DNA of 64,000 nt from Halarcobacter bivalviorum (GTDB lineage: Bacteria; Campylobacterota; Campylobacteria; Campylobacterales; Arcobacteraceae), in NCBI RefSeq assembly GCF_003346815.1, contig NZ_CP031217.1, forward strand, positions 2,046,001-2,110,000. Direction: 5' to 3'. The notes below the pieces were generated by a model, which saw nothing but the letters and a program-made list of their open reading frames with translations, made no database searches and had not been told where the DNA came from. Made by a program: the position numbers and the translations under genes. Positions 49,485-59,732 of this stretch are shown piece by piece. Position 1 is the stretch's first letter. Every line of letters begins with the position of its first letter.

Positions 49485-51107
49485 CTCTTTTATAAAATCA
49501 ACTTTACAAATTTTTGTTTCATTAACAAGAGCTCTAGCAACTACATCATCTTCAACAATGATATGCTCTAAGTGTAAAGACTCTAACTCTTGTTTTTCAC
49601 TAAATCTAGTTACTTTTACAATAGTTTTTGTATTATGAGTTAAATCATCAATAACCTCACAAATTAAATGAAGTTTTTCAGGGTTATCAATAGCTACTAT
49701 AACTGCACAAGCATCTTTAATATTTACAGATTCTAAAATATGTTTATGAGCTGCATTTCCAAAGATGATAGGCTCATTATCTTTATATCCTATCTCAAAA
49801 TATTTTAAGTTGTGTTCAATAATTACATAATTATGTCCATCTTCTCTTAAGTTATGAGCAATCTCTTGACCTAAATGTCCAAAACCTAAAACAACGATAT
49901 GACCTTTTGTATCTTTGTCAATATTATATGTTTCTGGTAATTTAAGAGTATCTTCTGTTAGAAGTTTAGCTGCTAATGAAGACATATTTTTTAAAATAAT
50001 TGGTGTTAAAATCATTGAAATAACAATAGTTACAATAAGTATCTGAGAATAAGTTGGATCAATTAAACTTCTACTTCTTGCAAGCTCTAAAATAGCCAGT
50101 GAAAACTCTCCAATTTGGACTAAAGAAATTGCTGTTTTAAAAGCAACTCTTTTTGTATCATCAAGTCTTACAAGTAAATAGATGATTAAATATTTTAAAG
50201 ATACTAAAACTGGTAATAAGATTAAAATAATTACTATATTATCTGCAATAACTTTGAAGTTAATCTGCATCCCTACTGTAATAAAGAAAACTCCTAATAA
50301 AAGATTTCTAAATGGTGTAAGGTCAGCTTCTACTTGATGTTTAAATTTTGTTTCACTAATCATCATACCAGCAACAAAAGCTCCAAGAGAGTAAGTAAAT
50401 CCAAAATAGTGAGCTAAATATGAAGCTCCAATTGCAACTAATAAAACAGACCCAACAAATAGTTCATCAGATTTTGATTTTGAAACATGTTCAAAAAATG
50501 GTTCTAATAAGTATTTTCCTACAATATATAAAAGTGCAAGTAAAATACCAGCAGCAACTGTTGTTTCAAAAACTAGTGAAGTTATACTTTTATCATCATC
50601 TGCTGCAAATAGTGAAATCATAAGTAAGATTGGAATTACAGCAATATCTTGCATAATTAAAATTCCAAGAACTCTTTGTCCATGTCTTTTTTTAATCTCA
50701 TTATTTTCATTATATGTTTTTAAAACAATGGCTGTTGATGATAAAGATAAAGCAGCTCCAATAATAAGAGAAGTTCTAAAATCAAAACTAAAAATAAACA
50801 TACAAATAGTAATTACAAAAGCTGTAGTTACTACAATTTGAAGTGTTCCTGTAAAAAACACCTCTTTTCTCATTCGTTTTAAATGCTCTAATGAGAACTC
50901 TAAACCTATGGTAAACATTAAGAATACTACACCAAACTCTGCAATCTCTTTTAAATCATGATTATTTACAGCCGCGTGTAAATTAAAAGCATAAGCAATA
51001 ATTGTACCTGTTAAAATGTACCCAATAATTGTTGGTAAATGAAATCTTTTTAAGATAAGATTAACTACTATTGCTATGAATAGTGTCCAAACGATAATTC
51101 CTAACAT
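49470..51107 (-). CDS. Kef/CPA2-type cation:proton antiporter with TrkA-N domain
   Basis: A 545-residue inner-membrane protein of the monovalent cation/proton antiporter-2 family. About twelve TM helices cover residues 1-380 (PTIIGYILTGTIIAY, LIIGAALSLSSTAIVLKTYNE, LGAFVAGMMISE, ISLVQIGEFSLAIL). A cytosolic Rossmann TrkA-N domain (about 400-520: GHIVVLGFGHLGQEIAHNLREDGHN) binds NAD(H) and gates transport. TrkA-C is absent or short. Role in K+/Na+ and pH homeostasis. It is 12 nt downstream of the helicase gene. Confidence 0.9.
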   Translation of the reverse strand: MLGIIVWTLFIAIVVNLILKRFHLPTIIGYILTGTIIAYAFNLHAAVNNHDLKEIAEFGVVFLMFTIGLEFSLEHLKRMRKEVFFTGTLQIVVTTAFVITICMFIFSFDFRTSLIIGAALSLSSTAIVLKTYNENNEIKKRHGQRVLGILIMQDIAVIPILLMISLFAADDDKSITSLVFETTVAAGILLALLYIVGKYLLEPFFEHVSKSKSDELFVGSVLLVAIGASYLAHYFGFTYSLGAFVAGMMISETKFKHQVEADLTPFRNLLLGVFFITVGMQINFKVIADNIVIILILLPVLVSLKYLIIYLLVRLDDTKRVAFKTAISLVQIGEFSLAILELARSRSLIDPTYSQILIVTIVISMILTPIILKNMSSLAAKLLTEDTLKLPETYNIDKDTKGHIVVLGFGHLGQEIAHNLREDGHNYVIIEHNLKYFEIGYKDNEPIIFGNAAHKHILESVNIKDACAVIVAIDNPEKLHLICEVIDDLTHNTKTIVKVTRFSEKQELESLHLEHIIVEDDVVARALVNETKICKVDFIKEQKED

Positions 51108-51119
51108 CTCTTCCTTCTT

Positions 51120-53234
51120 TTATAAATAGTGCATTTGCTTATACCCTTCAAGCCTTTTTTTATAAGCTGAATTAAGCATAGCATTTTTGTTATCTAGAAA
51201 ATCAATTGCTAAACACTCTTGATTTCCTCTTCCAATTCTTCCTAAATATTGAATCAATCTTCCATAATAGGAGATTGGAGTAGCAAATATAATCGTATTT
51301 AAATGAGGGAAATCTATTCCTTCACCAAAATATGAAGTAGTTGCTAAAATTAAACTTTTTTCTTCAATTAGTTTAATCTTTTCGCTTTGTTCTTTTTTAG
51401 TCATACTTCCATGAATAGAAACATAATCAAGCTCTTCTTTTTCTAACAGCCGTTCTAAAGCGTTGATATGTTCAATTCTATCAGTTAAAATTAAAATCTT
51501 TCTTTTTTGATGAAGCTTTATTTGATGAATAATTAAATTATTTCTTTTTTCATCTACACACAACTCATTTATGAGTGTTGCATAGTTATCAGCTTCACTA
51601 ACAAAGTCAGTTCGTATTATCTCTAATTTATTATTAAAAGTTTTTTTCTTTTTATACTCATAAGAAATATCCCCTAATTGTTGGAATAAAATAGGGTCTA
51701 ATCCATCTTTTCTTTTTGGTGTTGCACTAAGTCCTAAGATATATTTTCCGAAAAACTGTTTAACTATTTGTTCAAAAGTAACTGCTGGAATATGGTGACA
51801 CTCATCAACTATTACAAATGAGTAGTTATTTATGATATCTGGTATGTTTTTTAGACTCTGCATTGTAGCAACATCTATTTTTCCATTTAATTTATTTTTA
51901 CTTTTTCCCAAATAACCGATATCTGTTTTTTTATAATCAAAATATTCAACAAACCTATCTCTCCACTGGTCTAAAAGCATATTCTTATTTACAATAATCA
52001 AAGTAGAACAAGCTCGTTGCTCAAACATTTTTGCACCAAGAAGAGTTTTACCAAAACCAGGAGGAGCAACACAAATAGAAAATCTCTTTTTAAAGATTTT
52101 AGAAATAGCCTCTTTTTGTTCTTCCCTTAATTCATATAAAACTTTTTTTGTCTCAACTGCTTCAAAATAAGTTTTATCATCTATTTTAAAAGCAACTTGA
52201 TTCTCTTCAAAATATTTTGAAATTTTATATAATAAACCCCTTGGTAGTTTTAAATAGTTTTCATCTTCTTCAAAATTCTTTATCACTTTTGGAGTATTAT
52301 ATAAAGGTTTTCTAAGACTTAATAAAACTTTTATTTGAGGGTTATCAAAAGAGGCAAAGGATTTTAACTTAGTTATAAAACTTCTTGATAAGTTCAAAGT
52401 CGGAATATACAAATAATCGTAAAGTTTTATCTCTAACTTAAAAAGAGGAAACTCTATATCTTCAAACATTAAGTCAGTTGTATTTACTTTTTCAAAATCA
52501 TTATATTTTAAAACTATGCTCTTAGAAACTCTATTAATATTTTGTAAAAGCCTCCATTGGTCTTTATATACCTCTTTTGTATTTGGTTCAAAAAATACAG
52601 TTTTATTAGAGTCTCTAAATACTAAATGAAGAGGTAATTCAACTGCTTCATCAAAATTTCCTAAAGTTGCAAAATCTTTTGTGGGAAATATCTTAGCTGT
52701 GATATTTGATTTTTTTAAAATATATTGAGCAAAAGTTCTTACACTTTTTGTATCAAGATACTCTTCAAAAAATATCCAAACAAAAATTGAGTTATATGAA
52801 GTATATTCAAAAATAGCCTCAATATTTATAGAAGAAAAAGTTTTAAGTAAGGTGGGAATATCTTTTTGTAAAACTTCTAAAACTAAATATTTACTTTGAT
52901 TTAAAGAGTTAATTAAATATGAGGCAAGCTGAACTTTACCTCTTAAATGTAGTTCTACATCTTTGTTTGTTAGAGGTAAATAATCATTACCTCTAAAAGT
53001 TTGAGTTAAGGGATAAAAGGTTTGTTTTGAGCCATCTTTACTAATCCATTTTTTTGCAAAAATATCTGTTCTTGCAAAAAACAGAGATTTAAAAAGCTCT
53101 ATTTTTTCATCTTTAGTAAGATTTTTATTTCTATTTTGCTGTACTATAGTTTCAAGAGTCTTAATCTCTTCTTCTATAGCTATTTTTTGTTCATAAAGTT
53201 CTTTTAATCTTTCTTCTATTTTTTTATGATTCAT
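51120..53234 (-). CDS. TOTE-family primase-SF2 helicase with degenerate primase domain
   Basis: A 704-residue protein. A coiled coil (1-45) precedes an archaeo-eukaryotic-primase-like domain of the TOTE type (about 48-270): LFKSLFFARTDIFAKKW, FVWIFFEEYLDTKSVRTFA, LPLHLVFRDSNKTVFFEPN, YKDQWRLLQNINRVSK. An SF2 helicase (about 370-700) has Walker A APPGFGKTLL, IVDECHHIPA, LSATPKRKDG and IQYLGRIGRG. The primase catalytic DxD position reads LVLEVLQ and the GGH motif before VWIFF reads NSIF, so the active-site Asp and His seem lost while the helicase motifs are intact. It lies in a core operon, starting inside the bactofilin gene end. Confidence 0.75.
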   Translation of the reverse strand: MNHKKIEERLKELYEQKIAIEEEIKTLETIVQQNRNKNLTKDEKIELFKSLFFARTDIFAKKWISKDGSKQTFYPLTQTFRGNDYLPLTNKDVELHLRGKVQLASYLINSLNQSKYLVLEVLQKDIPTLLKTFSSINIEAIFEYTSYNSIFVWIFFEEYLDTKSVRTFAQYILKKSNITAKIFPTKDFATLGNFDEAVELPLHLVFRDSNKTVFFEPNTKEVYKDQWRLLQNINRVSKSIVLKYNDFEKVNTTDLMFEDIEFPLFKLEIKLYDYLYIPTLNLSRSFITKLKSFASFDNPQIKVLLSLRKPLYNTPKVIKNFEEDENYLKLPRGLLYKISKYFEENQVAFKIDDKTYFEAVETKKVLYELREEQKEAISKIFKKRFSICVAPPGFGKTLLGAKMFEQRACSTLIIVNKNMLLDQWRDRFVEYFDYKKTDIGYLGKSKNKLNGKIDVATMQSLKNIPDIINNYSFVIVDECHHIPAVTFEQIVKQFFGKYILGLSATPKRKDGLDPILFQQLGDISYEYKKKKTFNNKLEIIRTDFVSEADNYATLINELCVDEKRNNLIIHQIKLHQKRKILILTDRIEHINALERLLEKEELDYVSIHGSMTKKEQSEKIKLIEEKSLILATTSYFGEGIDFPHLNTIIFATPISYYGRLIQYLGRIGRGNQECLAIDFLDNKNAMLNSAYKKRLEGYKQMHYL

Positions 53235-53661
53235 GCTCAATTTGGTGAGACGGTGTAATTATGATATTATTAAGTTTATTCTCAATTTCATCATATCTAC
53301 TTTTTAGTTTTGAGCCTTTTCTAACACCATGCCCTTCAAACTTACCATCTTCTTCAATGCTTAATTCATTGTATTTCATATTTCCAATAACTTTTCCAGT
53401 TGAAAGAATTTGTACTTCATTACAATCAATTTTGCCATCTAAAAGACCACTAACAATTAAGTTATTTGCTTTAATATCACCTATTACTTCTCCTGTTTTA
53501 CCAATTGAAATAACATCAGCTTCTAAAATAACACCTTCAAATTTTCCATCGATATGAACTGTACCTTCAGTAGTAATTCCACCTATAATACAAGTTCCAT
53601 GGGCAATTACTGTAGCACCATTTTGTGCTGCTCGCTTATTAGCCTTACCAAAGATTCCCAC
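53224..53661 (-). CDS. Bactofilin (CcmA-like cytoskeletal protein)
   Basis: A 145-residue bactofilin: short N-terminal tail, then the right-handed beta-helix (residues about 16-115) with regular TEGTVHIDGKFEGVI, GEVIGDIKANNLIVSGLLDGKID, and GKVIGNMKYNELSIEEDGKFEGH repeats. Polymerises without nucleotide and positions peptidoglycan enzymes; in Helicobacter CcmA works with M23-type Csd proteins. GTG start with a strong AGGAGA 5-6 nt upstream, located inside the M23 peptidase gene (55-nt overlap in another frame). It is also overlapped at the 3' end by the TOTE gene. Confidence 0.92.
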   Translation of the reverse strand: MGIFGKANKRAAQNGATVIAHGTCIIGGITTEGTVHIDGKFEGVILEADVISIGKTGEVIGDIKANNLIVSGLLDGKIDCNEVQILSTGKVIGNMKYNELSIEEDGKFEGHGVRKGSKLKSRYDEIENKLNNIIITPSHQIEHES

Positions 53662-54548
53662 TTAACTCTCCTTTGTTTAGTAAAGATTTTATCATAATTT
53701 TTAAAATTCCACTTTATAAAGTCTTTTGGATCTAAAATTTTTCCACCATATCTTACTTCATAGTGTAGATGTGGACCATTACTTCGACCACTATTCCCAC
53801 TTAAACCAACAACTTGACCTTTTCTAATTACATCTCCAAGTTTTACATCTGTTTGATTTAAATGAGCATAGATTGTCATAAATCCAAAACTATGTTGTAA
53901 TTTCACAACCCTACCAAAATCGCCTCTATCTTTTGACCTAACATAAACTACAACTCCATTTGCAGTTGCTTTAATAGGTGTTCTCATTTTAGCTTCTAAG
54001 TCAATCCCTCTATGAAATTTCTTTTTTCTAGTAATAGGATGTATTCTATATCCATAAGCAGATGTAACTCTTGTATTTTGAATAGGACTTCCATTTGGTA
54101 TAGTTAAAAGTGTAAAATATTTTGTATTATCACTAATAGAGTCTAAAGTCTCTTTTGTAAGTTGTTCAATCTTTTCATCTTTTAGTCCAATCATAGCTTC
54201 AATATCGTCAAGCTTTGAACTAAGTGCATCAATATCTTCAACTTTACTTTTAATTTGCATTGAATAAAATTTATTTTGAGCTTGAAGTTTCTGCTCTTTT
54301 TCATTTAAAGAGTTAATTTCACTCTCTTTTAATTCTATTTCTTGCTCTTTTTTATCTAACTCTTTCTCTTTTTGTATTTTTATTGTTTCGATTCTATCAC
54401 TTAGATTATTGATAAACCAAGAACCACCACCAATAATAAGTATTACAAAAAGAATAATAAATACAATAAGTTTTTTAGCAATTTGATGGACATTAAACGC
54501 TCTAGTTCCATGAACATCAGTAACAGTAATAATTAATCTATTCTTCAT
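53607..54548 (-). CDS. M23 peptidase with TM anchor and coiled coil (Csd-like)
   Basis: A 313-residue peptidoglycan endopeptidase. TM segment (about 29-51, LIVFIILFVILIIGGGSWFI), coiled coil (55-140), then the LytM/M23 domain (about 160-275) with zinc-site motifs HRGIDLEAKM (His and Asp), SNGPHLHYEVR (HxH) and IYAHLNQ. All metal and catalytic residues are present, so it should be active. Similar to Csd1/Csd2 cell-shape endopeptidases in Campylobacterota, supported by the bactofilin gene overlapping its end. Overlaps folC by 11 nt at the start. Confidence 0.9.
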   Translation of the reverse strand: MKNRLIITVTDVHGTRAFNVHQIAKKLIVFIILFVILIIGGGSWFINNLSDRIETIKIQKEKELDKKEQEIELKESEINSLNEKEQKLQAQNKFYSMQIKSKVEDIDALSSKLDDIEAMIGLKDEKIEQLTKETLDSISDNTKYFTLLTIPNGSPIQNTRVTSAYGYRIHPITRKKKFHRGIDLEAKMRTPIKATANGVVVYVRSKDRGDFGRVVKLQHSFGFMTIYAHLNQTDVKLGDVIRKGQVVGLSGNSGRSNGPHLHYEVRYGGKILDPKDFIKWNFKNYDKIFTKQRRVKWESLVRLISEQHKMVLQ

Positions 54549-55707
54549 TTAATTCCATATTTCTTAAAAATTTTTCAACAACTAAAAATGAACCAAAAAC
54601 TAAATACTCTTCTTTTGGGTCAATTTTTTCTAAAGAATTTACTATTATATTTAAATTATGGCAAATTTCTAATAAATTATTTTTATCTACTATTCTATTA
54701 TCATCAAGTTCAAGAATAGTTATTTGTGTAATAATGGGTTTTAAAATCCTTAAAACTTCAGCATAATCCTTATCTTTATAAGAATTATATATTAAATGCA
54801 CTTTTTTATTATTAAATTCTCTAGCTAAAACTGTTGCAGCAAGGGGATTGTGACCTACATCAATAGTTATATTATCTTTGATTCTTTCACATCTTCCTGA
54901 AAGTTTTACATCATTGAAGATTTTTGTATCAATTTCAATATCAAGCTCTTCTAAAACTTCAATAACTAAATGTAAATTTAGTTTTAAATAAGAAGCAAAC
55001 TTCTCATCTAAATCATATTTATCAAACTCTTTTACAGTTTGTATAACTATTTCTTTTCCAAACTCTTTTTTAAGTTCTTCTTTTACTTTTAAAGCTGTTT
55101 CATAAACCTTATTAGAAACTTGATAACCAATAAGCATTTTTGTATCTACAGAACGCATTTTTGTTCTTGCGATCTCTTCTATTGTATTACCTAAAAAACT
55201 TTGATGGTCTAAACCAATAGTTGTGATTAAAGATAAATCATTTTTCACAACATTTGTAGCATCAAACTCTCCACCAAGCCCAGCTTCTAAAACCAAATAA
55301 TCAAGATTTGAGCTTAAAACCAGTGCTAAAAGTGTTGTATATTCAAAATAAGTAAGCTTTTCTAATAAAGAAAGAGGTAAAAATTCTTGTAGTTTTTTAC
55401 TAGCTTTTTCTAGTTCTTCATCTGAACTATCTTTTCCATTTATCCAAATTCTTTCATTGAATTTTAAAATATGAGGAGAAGAGTAATGTAAGGTTTTAAA
55501 ACCTTTTTTATGTAAATAATGAGATAAAAATCTTCCTGTACTTCCTTTTCCATTTGTTCCTACAATATGAATTACAAAGGGAAGAGATAAAGAAGAAGAT
55601 AGAATTTCCCAAGACTTTTGTACTATTGAGAAATCTATTTTCTCATAGTACATAGTCTTATGTTCTAATACCTCTGTTAAAGAGGCAGTTTTAAAATCAA
55701 TTAGCAT
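54538..55707 (-). CDS. folC: Bifunctional folylpolyglutamate/dihydrofolate synthase
   Basis: Adds glutamate to dihydropteroate and to folates. The 389-residue Mur-ligase-like enzyme shows the P-loop HIVGTNGKGSTGRF, the HYSSPHILKFNERI motif, YFEYTTLLAL, the Asp/Gly-rich VLEAGLGGEFDATN, TTIGLDHQSFLGNTIEEIARTK and the C-terminal LSGRCERI and IDVGHNPLAA. All essential motifs are present. ATG start at the 3' end of the lptE gene; the M23 gene start overlaps its stop by 11 nt. Confidence 0.94.
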   Translation of the reverse strand: MLIDFKTASLTEVLEHKTMYYEKIDFSIVQKSWEILSSSLSLPFVIHIVGTNGKGSTGRFLSHYLHKKGFKTLHYSSPHILKFNERIWINGKDSSDEELEKASKKLQEFLPLSLLEKLTYFEYTTLLALVLSSNLDYLVLEAGLGGEFDATNVVKNDLSLITTIGLDHQSFLGNTIEEIARTKMRSVDTKMLIGYQVSNKVYETALKVKEELKKEFGKEIVIQTVKEFDKYDLDEKFASYLKLNLHLVIEVLEELDIEIDTKIFNDVKLSGRCERIKDNITIDVGHNPLAATVLAREFNNKKVHLIYNSYKDKDYAEVLRILKPIITQITILELDDNRIVDKNNLLEICHNLNIIVNSLEKIDPKEEYLVFGSFLVVEKFLRNMELNEE

Positions 55708-56217
55708 CTATTTCTTTTTTTCAAAAGATTGAACAGCTAATTTAGAAATAACCTCTTCTAAAGCTTTTGTAGCAGCATTTCTAATTGCTTCAAATCTTTT
55801 TGAATCTGTGATAGTTGAACCTTTATTAATTGAGAATTCATAATCACCACTTACTGTAAATGACTTTTTAGCTCCATCTTTATGATATGCTACTAAAATA
55901 GTTACAACCGCTCTATATAAGTTATTATAACCATCTTCATCATCTTGTAACTCTTGCATTCCTACAGAGTTAAGTTTTACATCAAGAATAGTATCAGCTA
56001 GTTTTTTATCAAATACAAGATTTGAATCTAATCTATGTACTATTAATTCATGCATTGCATCTTTAATAATTACGGCATTTCTTGGGTCTTCTAAGTTAAT
56101 AATTAAATTAACAAAAATAGAACCTTCTAATTGCCTTTTTGCATAGTGACTTGAAGGTTTATAACCACAAGCAGTAAACAAAAACACAACTAATAATACT
56201 AATAGACCATTTTTCAT
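55708..56217 (-). CDS. lptE: LptE-like LPS-assembly lipoprotein
   Basis: A 169-residue lipoprotein: signal peptide with lipobox LFTAC (Cys at residue 17), then GYKPSSHYAKRQLEGSIFVNL, the short family hallmark at the start of mature LptE. The rest is an alpha/beta fold (VIIKDAMHELIVHRLDSNLVFDKKLADTILDVKL). LptE plugs the LptD barrel and helps place LPS in the outer membrane. LptE proteins diverge strongly, so the call also leans on the position after leuS, the usual order in bacteria. Start lies 2 nt after the leuS stop. Confidence 0.8.
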   Translation of the reverse strand: MKNGLLVLLVVFLFTACGYKPSSHYAKRQLEGSIFVNLIINLEDPRNAVIIKDAMHELIVHRLDSNLVFDKKLADTILDVKLNSVGMQELQDDEDGYNNLYRAVVTILVAYHKDGAKKSFTVSGDYEFSINKGSTITDSKRFEAIRNAATKALEEVISKLAVQSFEKKK

Positions 56218-56218
56218 A

Positions 56219-58684
56219 TTAACCCTTAATAACTAAGTTAACTAACTTATTTGGTACAACAATCTCTTTGATTAACTCTTTACCATCAAGCCATTTAGCT
56301 GCAAGAGTTTTTGCTTCTGCTAAAATCTCTTCTTTTGTTGCACTTGGAGCTACTTCAAGTTCTGCTCTTTTTTTACCATTAATTGTAATAGCTAAAATAA
56401 TTGAATCTAAAGTAAATACCTCTTCTTTAACTTCAATTTTTGAAGAGAAATTTTCTCTTTTAAATAAGCTATCAGCTAAATCCCAACAAGTATGAGGAAT
56501 TACTGGCTCTAAGATATTTGTTAAAATATAATAACCTTCTGCCCATACAAGCTCATTTGTTTGTGCTTGAAGTGCATTCATAGCTTCCATTGAAGCTGCA
56601 ATTAAAGTATTAAACGTATATGTTTTATTGAATACATCATCTGCTTTTTGTAAAGCTTCATATACTTTTCTTCTAGCTTCTTTTTCCTCTTTTGATAAAG
56701 ATGAATGGTCAATATTTTTAAAGTTAGCAGCTGAATTCTCAGTAACATTTACTGATCTTTCATAGAATTTTTTAATAAATTTAAATGAACCTTCAACTGC
56801 TGAATCATTCCACTCTAACTCTTTTGTTGGAGGTGCAGCAAATAGAATAAACATTCTAGCTGTATCAGCTCCATACTTTTCAACAATAGAATCAGGATCT
56901 ACTACATTACCTTTAGATTTAGACATTTTTGCACCATCTTTAAGTACCATACCTTGAGTAAGTAACTTTTTAAATGGCTCTCTTGAGTTTGTATATCCTA
57001 AATCATTTAATACTTTTGTAAAAAATCTTGCATAAAGTAAGTGTAAAATAGCGTGTTCAATGCCACCAATATATTGGTCAACATCCATCCAATAATCAGA
57101 ATCTTTTTTAGAGATTCCTTCTTTTTCCCACTTTTTGTTGTTTGTTGCATATCTTAGAAAGTACCAAGAAGATTGGACAAAAGTATCTAAAGTATCAGTC
57201 TCTCTAATTGCTGGCTTACCACAAGAAGGACAAGAAGTATGTTTCCATGTTGGATGCGTATCAAGTGGGTTACCCTCACCTGTAATTTCTACATCTTCAG
57301 GAAGTGCAATAGGAAGATTTTCAATCTTTTCAGGAACTAATCCACAATCATCACAATGTACAAATGGAATTGGTGCTCCCCAATATCTCTGTCTTGAAAC
57401 TCCCCAATCTCTTAATTTAAAATTGATTTGTTTTTTACCAAGAGAGTTTTGCTCAAAATGATAAATAATAGCTTTTTTTGCTTTACTGTTTTTAAGACCT
57501 GTAAAACTTTCAGAGTTGATTAACTCACCCTCATCTGTATATGCTTCAGTTTGATTAGATAAAACACCATCTTTTCCAACAATTACTTGTTTGATTGGTA
57601 AGTTATACTGTTTTGCAAACTCAAAGTCTCTTTGGTCATGTGCTGGCACTGCCATAACTGCACCACCACCATAAGAAGCAAGTACAAAATTTGCAACCCA
57701 TACAGGAATAGACTCACCAGTAAGTGGATGAATTACATCAATCTCTAAAGATACACCCTCTTTTGGCATAGTTGCTCTATCTCTTTCACTCACTTTTTGC
57801 ATTGCTTTAATAGCATTGATTTTACTTTCTGGTAAAAGATTGTTTTCAACAATATACTTAACAATTGGATGCTCAGGAGCTAAAGCTGAATAAGAGATTC
57901 CATAAATTGTATCTGGTCTTGTTGTAAATACTTGATATGAAGAGAATTGATTATCTAATTTATATTTTGATTGCTTTGATAAAAGCATATTAAACTCTAA
58001 ACCTTCACTTCTACCAATCCAGTTCTCTTGCATAGTTAAAACTTGTGATGGCCATTGCCCTTCTAAAGTTTTTAAATCATCTAATAATTCTTGAGCATAT
58101 TTTGTAATACCTACATAATATCCTGGCATCTCTTTTTGTTGAACAGGAGTATCACATCTCCAACAACAACCCTCTTCTACTTGCTCATTTGCTAATACTG
58201 TATGACATGGTTCACACCAGTTTACTGTTGTAGATTTTCTATAAAGTAAACCTGTTTCAAACATTTTGATAATGAATTCTTGTTCCCATTTTGTATAAAG
58301 TTCATCAGAAGTTGCGAACTCTCTTTGTTCAGAAAAAGATAGTCCTAAAGCTTTCAGCTCATCTCTCATATAGTCAATATTTTCATAAGTCCATTTTTTA
58401 GGGTGAAGTTTGTGTTTGATAGCTGCATTTTCTGCTGGCATACCAAAACTATCCCATCCAATTGGATGTAAAACATTAAAATCAGATTTTCTAAAAAATC
58501 TTGCGATTGCATCACCTAAACAGTAGTTTCTAACGTGTCCCATGTGAATTCTACCACTTGGATATGGGAACATACTTAAAATATATTTTTTTTCTTTTTT
58601 ATAATCATCACTAGGCTCAAAAGATTTGTTTTCAACCCAGAAGTTTTGCCACTTTGACTCAATACTCTTTGGACTATATTCCAT
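56219..58684 (-). CDS. leuS: Leucyl-tRNA synthetase
   Basis: Class I synthetase, 821 residues. HIGH motif at residues 47-50 ([12 protein letters not shown]), CP1 editing domain (about 220-420) with [20 protein letters not shown] and the [13 protein letters not shown] segment, zinc-type Cys pairs ([17 protein letters not shown], and CPSCG), KMSKS signature (about 584-591, AKMSKSKGN), and C-terminal anticodon-binding helices. Editing residues appear normal. ATG start overlaps the DUF6394 stop by one base (TAATG). Confidence 0.97.
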   Translation of the reverse strand: MEYSPKSIESKWQNFWVENKSFEPSDDYKKEKKYILSMFPYPSGRIHMGHVRNYCLGDAIARFFRKSDFNVLHPIGWDSFGMPAENAAIKHKLHPKKWTYENIDYMRDELKALGLSFSEQREFATSDELYTKWEQEFIIKMFETGLLYRKSTTVNWCEPCHTVLANEQVEEGCCWRCDTPVQQKEMPGYYVGITKYAQELLDDLKTLEGQWPSQVLTMQENWIGRSEGLEFNMLLSKQSKYKLDNQFSSYQVFTTRPDTIYGISYSALAPEHPIVKYIVENNLLPESKINAIKAMQKVSERDRATMPKEGVSLEIDVIHPLTGESIPVWVANFVLASYGGGAVMAVPAHDQRDFEFAKQYNLPIKQVIVGKDGVLSNQTEAYTDEGELINSESFTGLKNSKAKKAIIYHFEQNSLGKKQINFKLRDWGVSRQRYWGAPIPFVHCDDCGLVPEKIENLPIALPEDVEITGEGNPLDTHPTWKHTSCPSCGKPAIRETDTLDTFVQSSWYFLRYATNNKKWEKEGISKKDSDYWMDVDQYIGGIEHAILHLLYARFFTKVLNDLGYTNSREPFKKLLTQGMVLKDGAKMSKSKGNVVDPDSIVEKYGADTARMFILFAAPPTKELEWNDSAVEGSFKFIKKFYERSVNVTENSAANFKNIDHSSLSKEEKEARRKVYEALQKADDVFNKTYTFNTLIAASMEAMNALQAQTNELVWAEGYYILTNILEPVIPHTCWDLADSLFKRENFSSKIEVKEEVFTLDSIILAITINGKKRAELEVAPSATKEEILAEAKTLAAKWLDGKELIKEIVVPNKLVNLVIKG

Positions 58685-59028
58685 TAATAATCTTCCTTAT
58701 CTTGACTTTTTGCACTCTCAATTAAAGCTAATGCTATTGAGAAAAGATTTGCAACAACAGCTCCAATTGCTAAGGCTATTGCCATCGGTTCGTCACCTAT
58801 AAAAGTTAACACCATAAATGCTGGAATTAAGTGTAAATCTGCAACTAAAGAACTTGCTAATAATTCTGCTGCTAAAAGATTTTTAACACCTATTTTTAAA
58901 ATTGTTGAAATAACATTAACACCTGCTGCGAGGAAGAGGGCTACTGCATTTGGCTCATATAGAAAACCTGCTGTAGTTGTTAACGACATTAATGAAAAGA
59001 ATATATAGGTTACTTTACCCCAATCCAT
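58684..59028 (-). CDS. DUF6394-like membrane protein
   Basis: A 114-residue protein with four probable TM helices ([78 protein letters not shown]). The repeats of Gly/Ala-rich helices and the [11 protein letters not shown] stretch fit the small DUF6394 family found in Campylobacterota next to leuS. Function unknown. ATG start at 59028. Confidence 0.7.
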   Translation of the reverse strand: MDWGKVTYIFFSLMSLTTTAGFLYEPNAVALFLAAGVNVISTILKIGVKNLLAAELLASSLVADLHLIPAFMVLTFIGDEPMAIALAIGAVVANLFSIALALIESAKSQDKEDY

Positions 59029-59110
59029 GATAATTATCCTTTTATAGATTTTTACTTTGTAATTTTAAGCAAATATATTATCTAAAAAAGGATAAAAAAA
59101 GGCTTTCTAG

Positions 59111-59602
59111 CTATTTCATTTGCTTTGAGTATTTGAAACCTTGAAACATTTTAAAGATTAGATAAATGATAATTAATTTGATAGCAAATTGAACTACTGT
59201 ATATGCACCAAAGCCATTGAACTCAAACTCAAAAGGATTGATAATGTTATGAAATAATAAGTTAAAAGTCATATCTTTTGTGATATAAAAATATAGACCT
59301 AATAAGCCATACATTATTAAAAAGTAAAATTGATTTCTATGCATATTTACAATACTATAAATAAAGTGCCAAACAAAAAAACTCACAAAGGCTGCTATTA
59401 ATAACTCTTTGAAGATTCCTTCTTGAATATCAATTACATATGTTCTTGCTATTGTTAGGTATTTATACTCAATTAATGATGAGATAAGTTCAAAAACAAA
59501 AATCCATGTTAGGGCTAAAAACCAGTCTCTTCCATTGTTTGATGTAATTCTATCAAAATAGTATAATAGACTTCTTGATTCTACTTGCATAGTTTTTTCC
59601 AT
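59111..59602 (-). CDS. Four-TM protein related to the C-terminal half of its upstream neighbour
   Basis: A 163-residue membrane protein from ATG 59602 (GGAG 6 nt upstream; an in-frame ATG four codons earlier is the alternative). Its parts RITSNNGRDWFLALTWIFVF and NIINPFEFEFNGFGAYTV with IKLIIIYLIFKMFQGFKYS match the order and words of the end of the pentapeptide-type protein upstream (SLASNHSQEWLLALFWI, NMINPFSIMTKGEELSF, KIIIAYLIYQLIVSI). So it is the same TM module without the N-terminal part. It may be a truncated copy or an independent channel-like unit. Confidence 0.65.
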   Translation of the reverse strand: MEKTMQVESRSLLYYFDRITSNNGRDWFLALTWIFVFELISSLIEYKYLTIARTYVIDIQEGIFKELLIAAFVSFFVWHFIYSIVNMHRNQFYFLIMYGLLGLYFYITKDMTFNLLFHNIINPFEFEFNGFGAYTVVQFAIKLIIIYLIFKMFQGFKYSKQMK

Positions 59603-59732
59603 GTCCTTCTCCATTGGGCTAACGATAATTTTATATTAAACTTTATTAAATAAAAATTACTGATAAACCACACTTAAATTTTTTTATTTTATAGTTTTAT
59701 TGTCCATTTTGTGTGTGGTTTATGTGGAATGT

